Below are positions 15,393-23,700 of a stretch of DNA of 37,888 nt, piece after piece (the stretch's first letter is position 1; each line of letters opens with the position of its first letter). Under the pieces are notes generated by a model. It made no database searches. It saw nothing but the letters and a program-made list of their open reading frames with translations, and was not told the DNA's origin. This DNA is from Deltaproteobacteria bacterium (lineage in GTDB: Bacteria; Myxococcota_A; Polyangia; Polyangiales; Polyangiaceae), in NCBI GenBank assembly GCA_003235365.1, contig QJWJ01000540.1, positions 1 to 37,888 on the forward strand, given 5' to 3'. Made by a program: the position numbers and the translations under genes.

Positions 15393-15408
15393 TGCAGCCC
15401 CTGTGCCA
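15393..15408 (-). promoter_or_regulatory. Sigma54 promoter of methyltransferase copy 2 and dsrE-like operon
   Basis: The minus strand reads TGGCACAGGGGCTGCA. It has a perfect TGGCAC -24 element, GG and GC exactly 12 apart, and TGCA at -12. The expected start site is near 15382, about 26 bases before the ATG at 15356, with the AGGAG site between. Enhancer dyads lie 50-100 bases upstream. Confidence 0.7.
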
Positions 15409-15457
15409 ACTCTCGGACACGCCTTTTTCTGTCCGGAATCGCGTGGCAAAGCACCGC

Positions 15458-15509
15458 CATGTCCAATCAGACATGCGATTTCGTCCAACTCGATATCCGC
15501 GAGGACATG
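15458..15509. promoter_or_regulatory. Paired enhancer sites upstream of methyltransferase copy 2
   Basis: A perfect dyad CATGTC-N6-GACATG lies at 15458-15475. A weaker site, GATATC-N6-GACATG on the plus strand, lies at 15492-15509. Centres are 34 bp apart. The same two site types occur at 12030-12072. Relative to the promoter they are in the opposite order: here the perfect dyad is proximal. Confidence 0.65.
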
Positions 15510-15607
15510 GCGAACCGCTTGCGTCGTGTGTTCCCCTTCGTCGCAACGGCCCGGCGCCGCATGAGTGTTCTGGGTGCGCCAAATGGGCGAGCACTGCGAA
15601 CACTCAT

Positions 15608-16231
15608 TCAGATCCATTCGAGCAAGTAGTCGGCGTCACACGGCGAAAACGCCCTGACCTGTACACGACCGCTATGGCCGAAGTAGCCGATGGCGCCTTC
15701 GAAGACGCCGACTTGATAGCCCAACGTGAAGTTCCAGATGCTGCGCAGCTCGATGACTGCGGACCCGGTCTCGAGCGAAGCGAGCCGTGCAGTACCCGGT
15801 GACAGGCATCGCTTGTAGGCTTCGGAAACCAGCCCCAGTGTCGCGGGCAGATCTCGCCCGGCGATTGCAAAGAGCACACGGCCCGCCAAGCTGTCTGATA
15901 GCGTCGCGAAGCCACGAACTCCGACGTTCCGAATCGCCTGCAACGTCGGCAGCGTGGGATATGCCTTGCCCGACACCTCGGCTACGGCGTGCATGTAGTC
16001 GACCAGCGGGTAGTCGTGAAACGACGCATAGCGTGCCGGGGATAACACCGCGCCGACGCTGCAAGCCACCTTCTGTAGATCGTTCCAAAACATTCCTTTG
16101 ACCGTCGCCGTGGTCGGTACCCGCGACAGATGCGCTTGGACGTCGAACTCCTGGTTCCAGTTGGGAGGCAAGAAGGGAAGCGCGTCGTCGGCAGCGACCG
16201 CTACGTCGTTTCTCAGGGGTTGAGCGGACAA
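15608..16231 (-). CDS. DUF2378-like protein (myxobacterial family)
   Basis: This 207-residue soluble protein probably starts at a TTG with GAGGA about 8 bases upstream. Features matching the DUF2378/TIGR02265 family known from Myxococcus are the early TVKGMFWNDL segment, an alpha-helical middle (YPLVDYMHAVAEVSG..YP) and a C-terminal beta-rich part (GSAVIELRSIWNFTLGYQVGVFEGAI). The family has no established biochemical function. Its C-terminal part is reminiscent of small ligand-binding or heme-NO-binding-like folds, which is only a suggestion. The stop lies about 100 bases from the enhancer pair of the adjacent operon. The gene is on the same strand upstream and may be unrelated to it. Confidence 0.6.
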   Translation of the reverse strand: MSAQPLRNDVAVAADDALPFLPPNWNQEFDVQAHLSRVPTTATVKGMFWNDLQKVACSVGAVLSPARYASFHDYPLVDYMHAVAEVSGKAYPTLPTLQAIRNVGVRGFATLSDSLAGRVLFAIAGRDLPATLGLVSEAYKRCLSPGTARLASLETGSAVIELRSIWNFTLGYQVGVFEGAIGYFGHSGRVQVRAFSPCDADYLLEWI

Positions 16232-16613
16232 TTGGGATCCTCGAGTCTAAGTTGGCGAATGCGTGAACGCGCTGCCAGCAAGGTGGACGCTGTTTGCTGC
16301 AGCCAACGCGAGCGGTTGCGGGTCGTCAGCCGCGACGGCGCTGTGTCGCCTTCGCGCCCGCCTGTAGCATCCCGCACCCCACCCATCGAACGAATGCAAC
16401 GGTACGTTCCCCGTGGCCATGTAGTGGTCGCCCATCGACTCTTCTCAAATTGGGGGTACCTCGGGAAACGGAGTACGTCGGAGGCCGTTGGCCGATGACA
16501 ATCTGCGTCGCGGTGCGTCTGGATGACGGTTGTGTGGCGTACGACGCGCCAACGCGTCTCACTGTGTGCGCAGCAGACTCCACGAGGGCGCCCGCGGCAC
16601 CGCGACCATCGGG
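16232..16613. other. Intergenic region, no feature recognised
   Basis: These 382 bases lie between the LysR gene end and the DUF2378-like gene start. They hold only short Arg/Ser-rich open frames without family resemblance. I see no strong hairpin or promoter. Confidence 0.4.
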
Positions 16614-17510
16614 TCAGTTTGCCAGGAACTGCCAGTTGCGTTGGAGCGCCAGATCGATGAATGCGCGCAAGCTCGCCGAAACCAGACGCGACGCGGGGTA
16701 GACGAGGTGGATCGGCAGGGGTGGGGGTTCGTGTTGAGCCAACAGAATACTCAGCCGTCCGGCGGTGAGTGCCTCCGCAACCTGATAGGAGAGCACCATG
16801 GCGATTCCTCCCCCACGTTCAGCGTGGCCGATCGCCGCGTCAGCGCTGTTGGTGACGTAGGCCGGGCGGAACGCGAAGCGCTGTTCGGTTGCCCCCTGAC
16901 CGAAGCGCCACTCGGGCGTACGGGCCAACGACGTGAACTGGATCAATCGGTGCTTGGTGAGGTCAGCTGGCTTGCGGATGCGGGGTCGTGCCGCCAGGTA
17001 CCCGGAGCTCGCTACGAGCACGCGGCGCGTCTTGCCAACGACGCGGGCGCGCAGGCTCGAATCGTCCAGCGCGCCGATGCGCACCGCGACGTCGATTCCT
17101 TCGTCGAGCAAGTTGACCATACGATCGGCAAGGGTCAGTTCACCGGTGACGTTGGGGTTCGCTTCGAGGAATTCACACATCAGTGGCGCCACCTGCAAGC
17201 GGCCGAAAACCGACGGCGCCGCGACGACGAAGTGCCCCGTGGGAACACTCACTTCGGCGCGGGCCCGGCTCTCGGCGTCGTCGACCGCCTGCAAGATATG
17301 CCGAGCTTGGTCGAGGTAACGGGCGCCCGCGTCCGTGATGGTCACCGACCGCGTCGTTCGTTGCAACAGCGAGATGCCGAGGTGTTCTTCCAAAGCGGCC
17401 ACCATGCGAGTCGCCGCTGAAGCAGAGATGCCGAGGTGCCTTGCTGCGGCGCTGAAGCCGCGTTGTTCGGCAACGGCGACGAAGGCGGTCATGGCTTCCA
17501 AGCGGTCCAT
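16614..17510 (-). CDS. LysR family transcriptional regulator
   Basis: This 298-residue protein is the standard length for the family. Residues 1-60 are the LysR winged HTH (MTAFVAVAEQRGFSAAARHLGISASAATRMVAALEE compressed into the usual pattern). A linker helix and a periplasmic-binding-protein-like effector domain (about 90-295) follow. It resembles the CrgA-like subgroup with TTRSVTITDAG and a VRIGALDDSSL segment. It is divergent from an AhpD-like gene 122 bases away. A perfect 9-bp inverted repeat with an A+T-rich core lies 2 bases upstream of its ATG. Control of itself and of the divergent gene is the usual arrangement. The effector is unknown. Confidence 0.9.
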   Translation of the reverse strand: MDRLEAMTAFVAVAEQRGFSAAARHLGISASAATRMVAALEEHLGISLLQRTTRSVTITDAGARYLDQARHILQAVDDAESRARAEVSVPTGHFVVAAPSVFGRLQVAPLMCEFLEANPNVTGELTLADRMVNLLDEGIDVAVRIGALDDSSLRARVVGKTRRVLVASSGYLAARPRIRKPADLTKHRLIQFTSLARTPEWRFGQGATEQRFAFRPAYVTNSADAAIGHAERGGGIAMVLSYQVAEALTAGRLSILLAQHEPPPLPIHLVYPASRLVSASLRAFIDLALQRNWQFLAN

Positions 17511-17511
17511 G

Positions 17512-17534
17512 ACTATTGCGTATCACGCAATAGT
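17512..17534. promoter_or_regulatory. LysR-type operator in the divergent promoter region
   Basis: ACTATTGCG (17512-17520) and CGCAATAGT (17526-17534) are perfect inverted arms around TATCA. The dyad contains the T-N11-A pattern expected of LysR-family sites. It abuts the LysR start codon and lies about 100 bases upstream of the AhpD-like gene. Confidence 0.6.
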
Positions 17535-17632
17535 GTCTTTCGCGAGTTGCTAATTGTTGCGGGGGCGGTTTCGGCTCAAGTTGCCTGCGTGGCGGCGGAT
17601 TGACCGCCGTCCTTTCGACAGGAGTCACAATC

Positions 17633-18184
17633 ATGAGTCGCATCAACACCCCCGACAGCATCGAGACCTCACCTGTGGGCTCGCAACCGCTACTTGAAGC
17701 CGCGAAACGACAGCTCGGATCGGTCCCCAACCTGTTTCGGGTGGTTGGCAACAGTCCTGCCGCGCTCGAGGGATACTTGGCGCTCAACGGGGCGCTCGCC
17801 AAAGGTTCACTCGACGCGAAGACCCGAGAACGCGTAGCCCTGACCGTTGCTGAGCACAACGACTGTGAGTATTGCCTTGCCGCGCACACCTACCTGGGCA
17901 AGAACGTCGCGAAGCTCGACGATGAGGAACTCGCAGCCAATCGCGATGGTCGGTCCACGGATCCTCGTGCGCAGGCGGCGCTGCACTTCGTTTCCGAAGT
18001 CGTGCGCAGTCGGGGTCACGTTTCGGATGCGGTGCTCGAGGCGGTTCGCAACGCAGGGTACGACGACGCTCAGCTCGTCGAAATGGTCGCGCATGTGGCG
18101 CTGAACACGTTGACGAACTACGTCAACAGCGTCGCTCGAACGGTGGTCGACTTTCCGGCTGTGCCAGCGCGGTGTGCGGCTTGA
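17633..18184 (+). CDS. AhpD-like carboxymuconolactone decarboxylase family protein
   Basis: From the ATG at 17633 (GGAG 8 bases upstream) the product is 183 residues. It has the CMD/AhpD helical fold with the active-site signature EHNDCEYCLAAHTYLG: Cys-x-x-Cys with a nearby Glu and His, as in alkylhydroperoxidase AhpD proteins that act as thiol-dependent peroxidases. The family also includes proteins of other or unknown function. It is divergent from the LysR regulator, which probably controls it, perhaps in response to oxidative or electrophile stress. An 11-residue upstream extension exists but lies before the ribosome binding site. Confidence 0.85.
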   Translation: MSRINTPDSIETSPVGSQPLLEAAKRQLGSVPNLFRVVGNSPAALEGYLALNGALAKGSLDAKTRERVALTVAEHNDCEYCLAAHTYLGKNVAKLDDEELAANRDGRSTDPRAQAALHFVSEVVRSRGHVSDAVLEAVRNAGYDDAQLVEMVAHVALNTLTNYVNSVARTVVDFPAVPARCAA

Positions 18185-18498
18185 GGGTAGCGGCGACGGC
18201 TCGATGAACAGTTCGGGGCATCTGTCGTTGTAGACACCCTACCGAGGGATGCTCCGCGTCGTACCTCGTCACTATTGACCGACGCCGGCTACAGGCGTCG
18301 TCGGCGTGCGATTTCACGAACTCTCATTCGGTGCAACAGAGAATGGAGGCGGTTTTTCGGACCCTCACCCAATGGGGGGTCGAGAAACCGCCCGACAATC
18401 GTGCTCGACTATTTCCCCGTTCGAATTTCGACCGTGACACTGTCCGCCCGCCTCGGCTACTAGTCACGATGGCGGAATCAGCAGAAGGAGTCGAGGCC
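18185..18498. other. Intergenic region, no feature recognised
   Basis: These 314 bases follow the AhpD-like gene. No supportable gene, strong hairpin or clear promoter was found. The 3' part contains AGAAGGAG, the ribosome binding site of the VOC gene. Confidence 0.4.
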
Positions 18499-18837
18499 AT
18501 GCGAGGATTTCACGACATGACGCTTTTGGCGAGCAACGTCGGCGAGCTGCGGGAGTTCTACAAGCAGCTGGGTTTCCATCTCGTCGTTGCTGATGCAGAG
18601 GACATGGCCGTTTTCACGGTGGGTGACAACGAGTTCGTGATCCATACCGCTGTCAATCGTCCTACGGCTGCTGTCGGGGTCAGCATTCGAGTGGACGACA
18701 CGGGGCCGTACCAAGCTCGGCTCGAGCAGCTCGGCATTCCGTTCGAAGGACCCAAGCCGCTCCGCCCAGGATTGAGCGGCATCTCGCTCAAAGACCCCAA
18801 TGGCAACGTCGTCGAGTTCCTGCAGGCTACAGGCTGA
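18499..18837 (+). CDS. VOC (glyoxalase/dioxygenase fold) family protein
   Basis: From the ATG at 18499 (GGAG 8 bases upstream) the product is 112 residues, the usual size of a single VOC module. Landmarks are the first-strand FHDMTLLASNVGELREFYKQLGF, the beta strands MAVFTVGDNEFVIH and VGVSIRVDD, and the C-terminal GISLKDPNGNVVEFLQ with its metal-ligand Glu. VOC proteins include glyoxalases, dioxygenases and antibiotic-resistance proteins. The substrate cannot be told. An ATG at 18469 would add 10 residues but would lie before the ribosome binding site. Confidence 0.8.
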   Translation: MRGFHDMTLLASNVGELREFYKQLGFHLVVADAEDMAVFTVGDNEFVIHTAVNRPTAAVGVSIRVDDTGPYQARLEQLGIPFEGPKPLRPGLSGISLKDPNGNVVEFLQATG

Positions 18838-19021
18838 GCTGGCGTTTCCACTTTCCGCCAGCACTTCGTTAGGTGTTGCCCGGGGATCACCGCGTAGGCG
18901 CTTTGCCCCCGCGCCGGATGTCCCGCTTGGCTCACGGCCCGGCTGGCGCATGGGCCCTCTGCGAGGCAATCGCGGTTTCGGTGTGGATGCGCGCGCTCTC
19001 TCGACCTGACCACCGGGAGCG

Positions 19022-19050
19022 TTGATTTTTGGAAACGTCCCTGAAATACT
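19022..19050 (+). promoter_or_regulatory. Sigma70-like promoter of the guanidine operon
   Basis: TTGATT (19022-19027) and AATACT (19045-19050) are separated by exactly 17 bases, each matching four of six consensus bases. Transcription would start near 19057 and place the whole riboswitch in the leader. Confidence 0.45.
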
Positions 19051-19101
19051 CGCAGAGGTAACTCGACGAGCGTCGCGGTCTTCCGGCTGTGGCGCTGCCC
19101 T

Positions 19102-19149
19102 GCCGGGACGACCCGGCCACTGCTGCGGGGCGAACCCAGGACGGCCTGG
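19102..19149 (+). ncRNA. Guanidine-II (mini-ykkC) riboswitch
   Basis: Two perfect hairpins carry the family's hallmark ACGR tetraloops. GCCGGG-ACGA-CCCGGC is at 19102-19117 and CCAGG-ACGG-CCTGG at 19136-19149, joined by an 18-base linker. In the known class each loop binds one guanidinium ion and the two loops kiss, usually freeing the ribosome binding site. A Shine-Dalgarno site lies 32 bases downstream. A CCTGC just 5' of the first hairpin (19099-19103) could pair with GCAGG of that site, a possible but unproven anti-Shine-Dalgarno. The downstream genes encode guanidine degradation, which fits the ligand. Confidence 0.85.
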
Positions 19150-19155
19150 CGAAAC

Positions 19156-19177
19156 CCTGTGAACGATCGTTCACAGG
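19156..19177 (+). promoter_or_regulatory. Perfect 22-bp palindrome between riboswitch and start codon
   Basis: The half-site CCTGTGAACGA is followed directly by its complement TCGTTCACAGG. As RNA it folds into a 9-bp stem with a GATC loop 3 bases before the ribosome binding site. As DNA it resembles the perfect dyads bound by TetR-family repressors. It may be part of the expression platform or an independent operator. Confidence 0.5.
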
Positions 19178-19195
19178 AATGCAGGAGAGAACAAC

Positions 19196-19933
19196 ATGCC
19201 CAGGGATCTCGAACCGACCCGAGTGGTCCACCGAGAAGCACTGCGCGGGGGACAAATGTGGTCGCGCGTCGTTCGCAAGGGGCAGGTGCTCCGCCTTTGT
19301 GACGTGGAGGGTGGGGCGACGCCCGCGGCGCTGTTCTACAATCCGCTGCTGACCCTCGAGCGCTACAACATGGCCGATACGCTCAAGGCGCAGCACATCG
19401 CCAAGCTCACCACGGGCGCGGTGCTGTACTCGGACATGGGGCGCATCTTCTTCAGTGTCATCGACGACGATTGTGGCTGGCACGATACGATGACCGGTCA
19501 CCTCAGTCGCGAGGCGAGCGAAAGGAAGTATGGCGCGGGAAGCTATCAGACGTTGCGCAACGACTTTCACCGCTGCACTCGCGACAACTTCCTCATCGAA
19601 CTTGGGAAGTACGGGTTGGGGGAGCGGGACCTGGTGCCCAACGTCAACTTCTTCGTCAAGGCCGTTGCAGATGAACAAGGGGTGTTGTCGTGGCAGAATC
19701 AAGCCAAAGCCGGCGCGTGTGTCGACTTGCGCGCTGAAATGGACGTATTGACGATCTTGTCGAATACCCCTCACCCTTGGGATCCTTCACCCGAGTACGC
19801 CCCCAAACCGCTGGAGCTGACGATCTGGACGGCCGATCCCGTAGCTGCAGACGACGTCTGTCGGACCTCGCGGCCTGAGAACGGACGCGGGTTCATCCTC
19901 ACCGAGCAGTACACTGGGCAATACACGGTCTGA
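19196..19933 (+). CDS. Carboxyguanidine deiminase subunit (former UAAP1)
   Basis: This 245-residue protein of the DUF1989/urea-carboxylase-associated family matches the UAAP1 type. Landmarks are RGGQMWSRVVRKGQVLRLCDVEGG, RYNMADTLKAQH, GAVLYSDMGRIFFSV, DDDCGWHDT, NFFVKAV and VDLRAEMDVLTILSN. The two UAAP proteins were shown to form carboxyguanidine deiminase (CgdAB), which converts carboxyguanidine to allophanate and ammonia. I do not remember with certainty which subunit is A or B, so no symbol is given. The gene has a good GCAGGAGAG site. It lies first in the operon under the guanidine-II riboswitch, and 10 bases separate it from the second subunit. Confidence 0.88.
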   Translation: MPRDLEPTRVVHREALRGGQMWSRVVRKGQVLRLCDVEGGATPAALFYNPLLTLERYNMADTLKAQHIAKLTTGAVLYSDMGRIFFSVIDDDCGWHDTMTGHLSREASERKYGAGSYQTLRNDFHRCTRDNFLIELGKYGLGERDLVPNVNFFVKAVADEQGVLSWQNQAKAGACVDLRAEMDVLTILSNTPHPWDPSPEYAPKPLELTIWTADPVAADDVCRTSRPENGRGFILTEQYTGQYTV

Positions 19934-19943
19934 AGGAGACGCC

Positions 19944-20585
19944 ATGCTACAGGAAAGCAAGTTGGACCCGAGCAGCGCCGTCTACCGGCACGTCGTGGAA
20001 TCGGGCTGCGGCTGGAGTCGCGTCATCACGCGAGGCCAGATCTTTCGCATCGTCGATCTCGAAGGAAATCAGGCGGTCGATACGCTGTTCTACAACGCCA
20101 CCGATCCCAAGGATCGCTACAGCGCGGCGGATACGATTCGCGAACAAGGCCAAGTGTATCTGACCACTGGTACCAAGCTGATCAGTACCGAGGGCAACGT
20201 GCTGCTGACCATCGTTGCCGACACGTGTGGACGTCACGATACGTTGGGGGGTGCTTGTGCAGCCGAATCGAATCAGGTGCGCTACGCCATCGAAAAGAAG
20301 TTCATGCACAACTGTAGGGACACGTTCCTGCTGGAGCTTGCCAAGCACCGGCCCCACATGACGAAGCGTGACATCACTTGCAACATCAACTTCTTCATGA
20401 ACGTACCGGTCACGCCTCAGGGCGGACTGACGTTCGAGGATGGCGTCTCAGCTCCTCAACGCTACGTCGAGCTACGTGCGGAAATGGACGTGCTAGCGCT
20501 CGTTTCCAACTGTCCTCAACTGAACAATCCCTGCAATGCCTACAATCCCACGCCGGTCGAAATGGTCGTGTGGGACGCTCAGTGA
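19944..20585 (+). CDS. Carboxyguanidine deiminase subunit (former UAAP2)
   Basis: This 213-residue protein is a DUF1989 paralogue of the preceding gene product and of the UAAP2 type. Landmarks are RGQIFRIVDLEGNQAVDTLFYNA, RYSAADTIREQGQ, TADTCGRHDTLGG-like (VADTCGRHDTLGG), CAAESNQVRY, NINFFMNVPV and VELRAEMDVLALVSNCPQ. It is the expected partner in the heteromeric deiminase acting between guanidine carboxylase and allophanate hydrolase. An AAGGAGAC ribosome binding site sits just before the start. The next gene begins 157 bases later, an unusually long gap inside an operon. Confidence 0.88.
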   Translation: MLQESKLDPSSAVYRHVVESGCGWSRVITRGQIFRIVDLEGNQAVDTLFYNATDPKDRYSAADTIREQGQVYLTTGTKLISTEGNVLLTIVADTCGRHDTLGGACAAESNQVRYAIEKKFMHNCRDTFLLELAKHRPHMTKRDITCNINFFMNVPVTPQGGLTFEDGVSAPQRYVELRAEMDVLALVSNCPQLNNPCNAYNPTPVEMVVWDAQ

Positions 20586-20742
20586 CTCGCTCCCATCGAT
20601 GTTGCCTCCACTGTCGTCTCGACTTGTCTCGTTCTTGCCAGGCCGAGTACGGCGGAGCTTTTCACGCCCCGGCTGACCGGGGGAGGGCAGGTACGCGTCG
20701 TCTTCTCAGTCAGCGCCCTCTTCTCAGTCGACCTCAAGCACC

Positions 20743-23700
20743 GTGTTCGAGAAAGTACTCATAGCCAACCGCGGAGAAATCGCCTGCCGGGCGATTCGCA
20801 CCATCTCCAAGCTAGGGCTCAAGTCCGTCGCGATCTACGCGTCAGCTGATGCCTCGTCGCTGCACGTTCGCGATGCCGACGAGGCGATTGCGTTGGGGGG
20901 AACCACGGCGCGAGAGAACTACCTCGATGCGGAAAAGGTGCTCGAGGCGGCGCGAAGCAGCGGTGCGGCGGCGATCTTCCCGGGCTATGGGTTTCTGAGC
21001 GAGAACGCCGAGTTTGCCGATCGGTGCGAAGCGGCGGGGGTTGCGTTCATCGGCCCGACCAGCGAACAGATCCGAGCCTTTGGGCTCAAACACCGTGCGC
21101 GTGAGCTGGCGCTTGCCGCCGACGTGCCGCTTCTGCCCGGCACCGAGCTACTCACGGATCGCGATGCGGCCATCGTTGCAGCTGCGCGTATCGGCTACCC
21201 GGTGATGCTCAAGAGCACCGCCGGCGGTGGTGGGATAGGTTTGACGTTGTGTCGGGACGAAGCCCAGCTGCGTGATTCGTTCGATTCATCAGTGCGGTTG
21301 AGTGAGAACAACTTTCGCGACGGTGGCGTCTTTCTGGAGAAGTTCCTGGCCCGAGCGCGGCACATCGAAGTGCAAGTGTTCGGCGATGGATTGGGCAACG
21401 TCGTGGCCCTCGGGGAGCGCGATTGTTCTGCCCAACGGCGCAACCAGAAGGTGATCGAAGAGACGCCCGCGGCGGGATTGACCGATGCCGTTCGGCAAGG
21501 ACTGTATGCGGCAGCCGTGCGGTTGACGAAGCAGCTCGGGTATCGCTCTGCCGGAACGGTCGAGTTCATCTACGACGTTGATAGTGAGAGCTACTACTTT
21601 CTCGAGGTGAATACCCGGCTTCAGGTTGAGCACGGTGTGACCGAGGAGGTCACCGGTATCGACCTGGTGCAGTGGATGATCGATACAGCGCGCGGTCAGC
21701 CTCCGGATCTGACCAACTTCGTCGCGAACGAGCGGGGTCACTCGATTCAGGCGCGAGTGTATGCTGAGGCGCCGGCGATGAGCTTTCGCCCCTGTTCGGG
21801 ATTGCTCACCCACGTGAGCTTCCCCGCATTGGGCGATGGCTTGCGAGTCGATACATGGGTCGAAACGGGGGTCGAGGTCAGCCCCTTCTACGATCCGATG
21901 ATTGCCAAGGTGATTGCGACGGGTGAGACGCGCGAGCAGGCAGCGCGGCGCCTCGTCGAGGCCTTGAACTCGACGCGTTTCGACGGCATCGAGACAAACC
22001 GCAATTACCTGACCGACATTCTGCAGAGTGACGCGTTCGCCAACGCCACATTGACGACGCAGACCCTGGCGAGCGGCGCTGTCGAAGCTACCGGAATCGA
22101 GGTGATCGATGCGGGGACGTTCAGCACGATTCAGGACTATCCGGGTCGTACTGGTTATTGGAACGTCGGTATTCCCCCGTCCGGGCCGATGGACGCACTG
22201 TCGCTTCGTCTTGGCAATCGCGTCGTCGGCAACGCCGAGAATGCTGCGGGTCTCGAGATGACGCTCAGCGGCGTCAGCCTGCGCTTCTGGGAAAAGCAGT
22301 TGATCGCCCTCGCTGGGGCCGACATGCACGCGAAGCTGAACGGTCAAGCCGTGCCGCGCTACGTGCCGCTCGTGGTCGACAAGGGAGATGAGCTGACACT
22401 GGGCAAAGCCAGTGGTGGGGGAGCGCGTGCCTACTTGTGCATTCGAAACGGTTTCGACGTCCCTGCCTACTTGGGGAGCCGCGCCACTTTCACTCTTGGT
22501 CGTTTTGGAGGCCACGGTGGTCGAGTGCTTCAGCTCGGGGATGTACTGCGCGCGAACGACCGCGGCGCGACGGATCCGGCGCGCGCCTTGCCCACCCCCG
22601 AGCAGCCCCGGCTTGGTCACTATTGGCAGTTGCGCGTGACCTATGGTCCTCATGGCGCGCCAGACTTCTTCACGACCGGCGACATCGCTTTGTTCTTCGA
22701 TACCGACTGGGAGGTGCACTACAACAGTGCTCGCACGGGGGTGCGATTGATCGGCCCGAAGCCGAAGTGGGCTCGCCCCGACGGCGGAGAAGCGGGATTG
22801 CACCCCTCGAACATTCACGACAACGCTTACGCTTTTGGAACGGTCGACTACACCGGCGACATGCCCATCATTCTCGGCCCCGACGGTCCCAGTTTGGGGG
22901 GATTCGTTTGTCCCGCCACCGTGGTCGAGGCCGATCTGTGGAAGATTGGGCAGCTGGCGCCAGGCGACCGACTGCGTTTCGTCCCCATCACCCACACGAT
23001 GGCGCGTCGTTTCGCTGGCGAACAGGACGAATGGGTACGGAACTTCGCGCGGCCAGTCAGTGAGATGAGTACGGCAGCGCGCACGAGCGCGCCGCTGGAG
23101 CCGCCGCCGCTGCCGGAGCTACTGCCGCGCCTGCTCGGAGAAGCCCGCGGCGCCGTCGTCGATACTCTGCCGGCGAGCGCCGAGGGGTTGCCGAAGGTGA
23201 CCTATCGACCCGCGGGGGACGCGTTCCTGTTGGTCGAGTACGGCGACATGGTGCTCGACCTGAACCTGCGCTTTCGCGTTCATACGCTGGCCGAGTGGCT
23301 GGTGACCAACGCGGTCCGGGGAATCGTCGAAACCACGCCGGGGATCCGTTCGTTGCAGATCCACTACGACGCAGGATTGCTGCCGTTGACGCGCCTACTG
23401 GATTTGCTTCAGCGGGCCGAGACGGAACTGCCTGACACTCGGAGCCTGCAGGTGCCGACGCGTGTCGTTCACCTACCGCTGAGCTGGGACGACGAAGCAA
23501 CGCAGTTGGCCATCAAGAAGTACACCCAACTGGTGCGCAAAGACGCACCTTGGGCCCCTTCGAACATCGAATTCATCCGTCGCATCAATGGCCTGCAGAA
23601 TGTTGAAGACGTCAAGCAGATCGTGTTCGACGCGAGCTACCTGGTGTTGGGCTTGGGTGACGTATACCTCGGTGCACCTGTCGCCACGCCGCTGGACCCG

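Larger units (their letters stand above)
18838..19195 (+). other. Leader and promoter region of the guanidine operon
   Basis: There is no gene here. The region holds a sigma70-like promoter (19022-19050), two hairpins forming a guanidine-II riboswitch (19102-19149), a perfect 22-bp palindrome (19156-19177) and the ribosome binding site GCAGGAGAG (19181-19189) of the first deiminase-subunit gene. Confidence 0.6.

Noticed and set aside
15357..15617. N-terminal extension of methyltransferase copy 2
   Set aside because: The extension would cover the sigma54 promoter and enhancer dyads; the ATG at 15356 has an AGGAG site and begins the part that matches copy 1.
20701..20729. 11-base direct repeat before the carboxylase gene as a mobile-element footprint
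   Set aside because: The copies are only 18 bases apart with no element between them; more likely a small tandem duplication.
21289..22995. 568-codon minus-strand open frame inside the carboxylase gene
   Set aside because: Shadow of the carboxylase; no domain or ribosome binding site.
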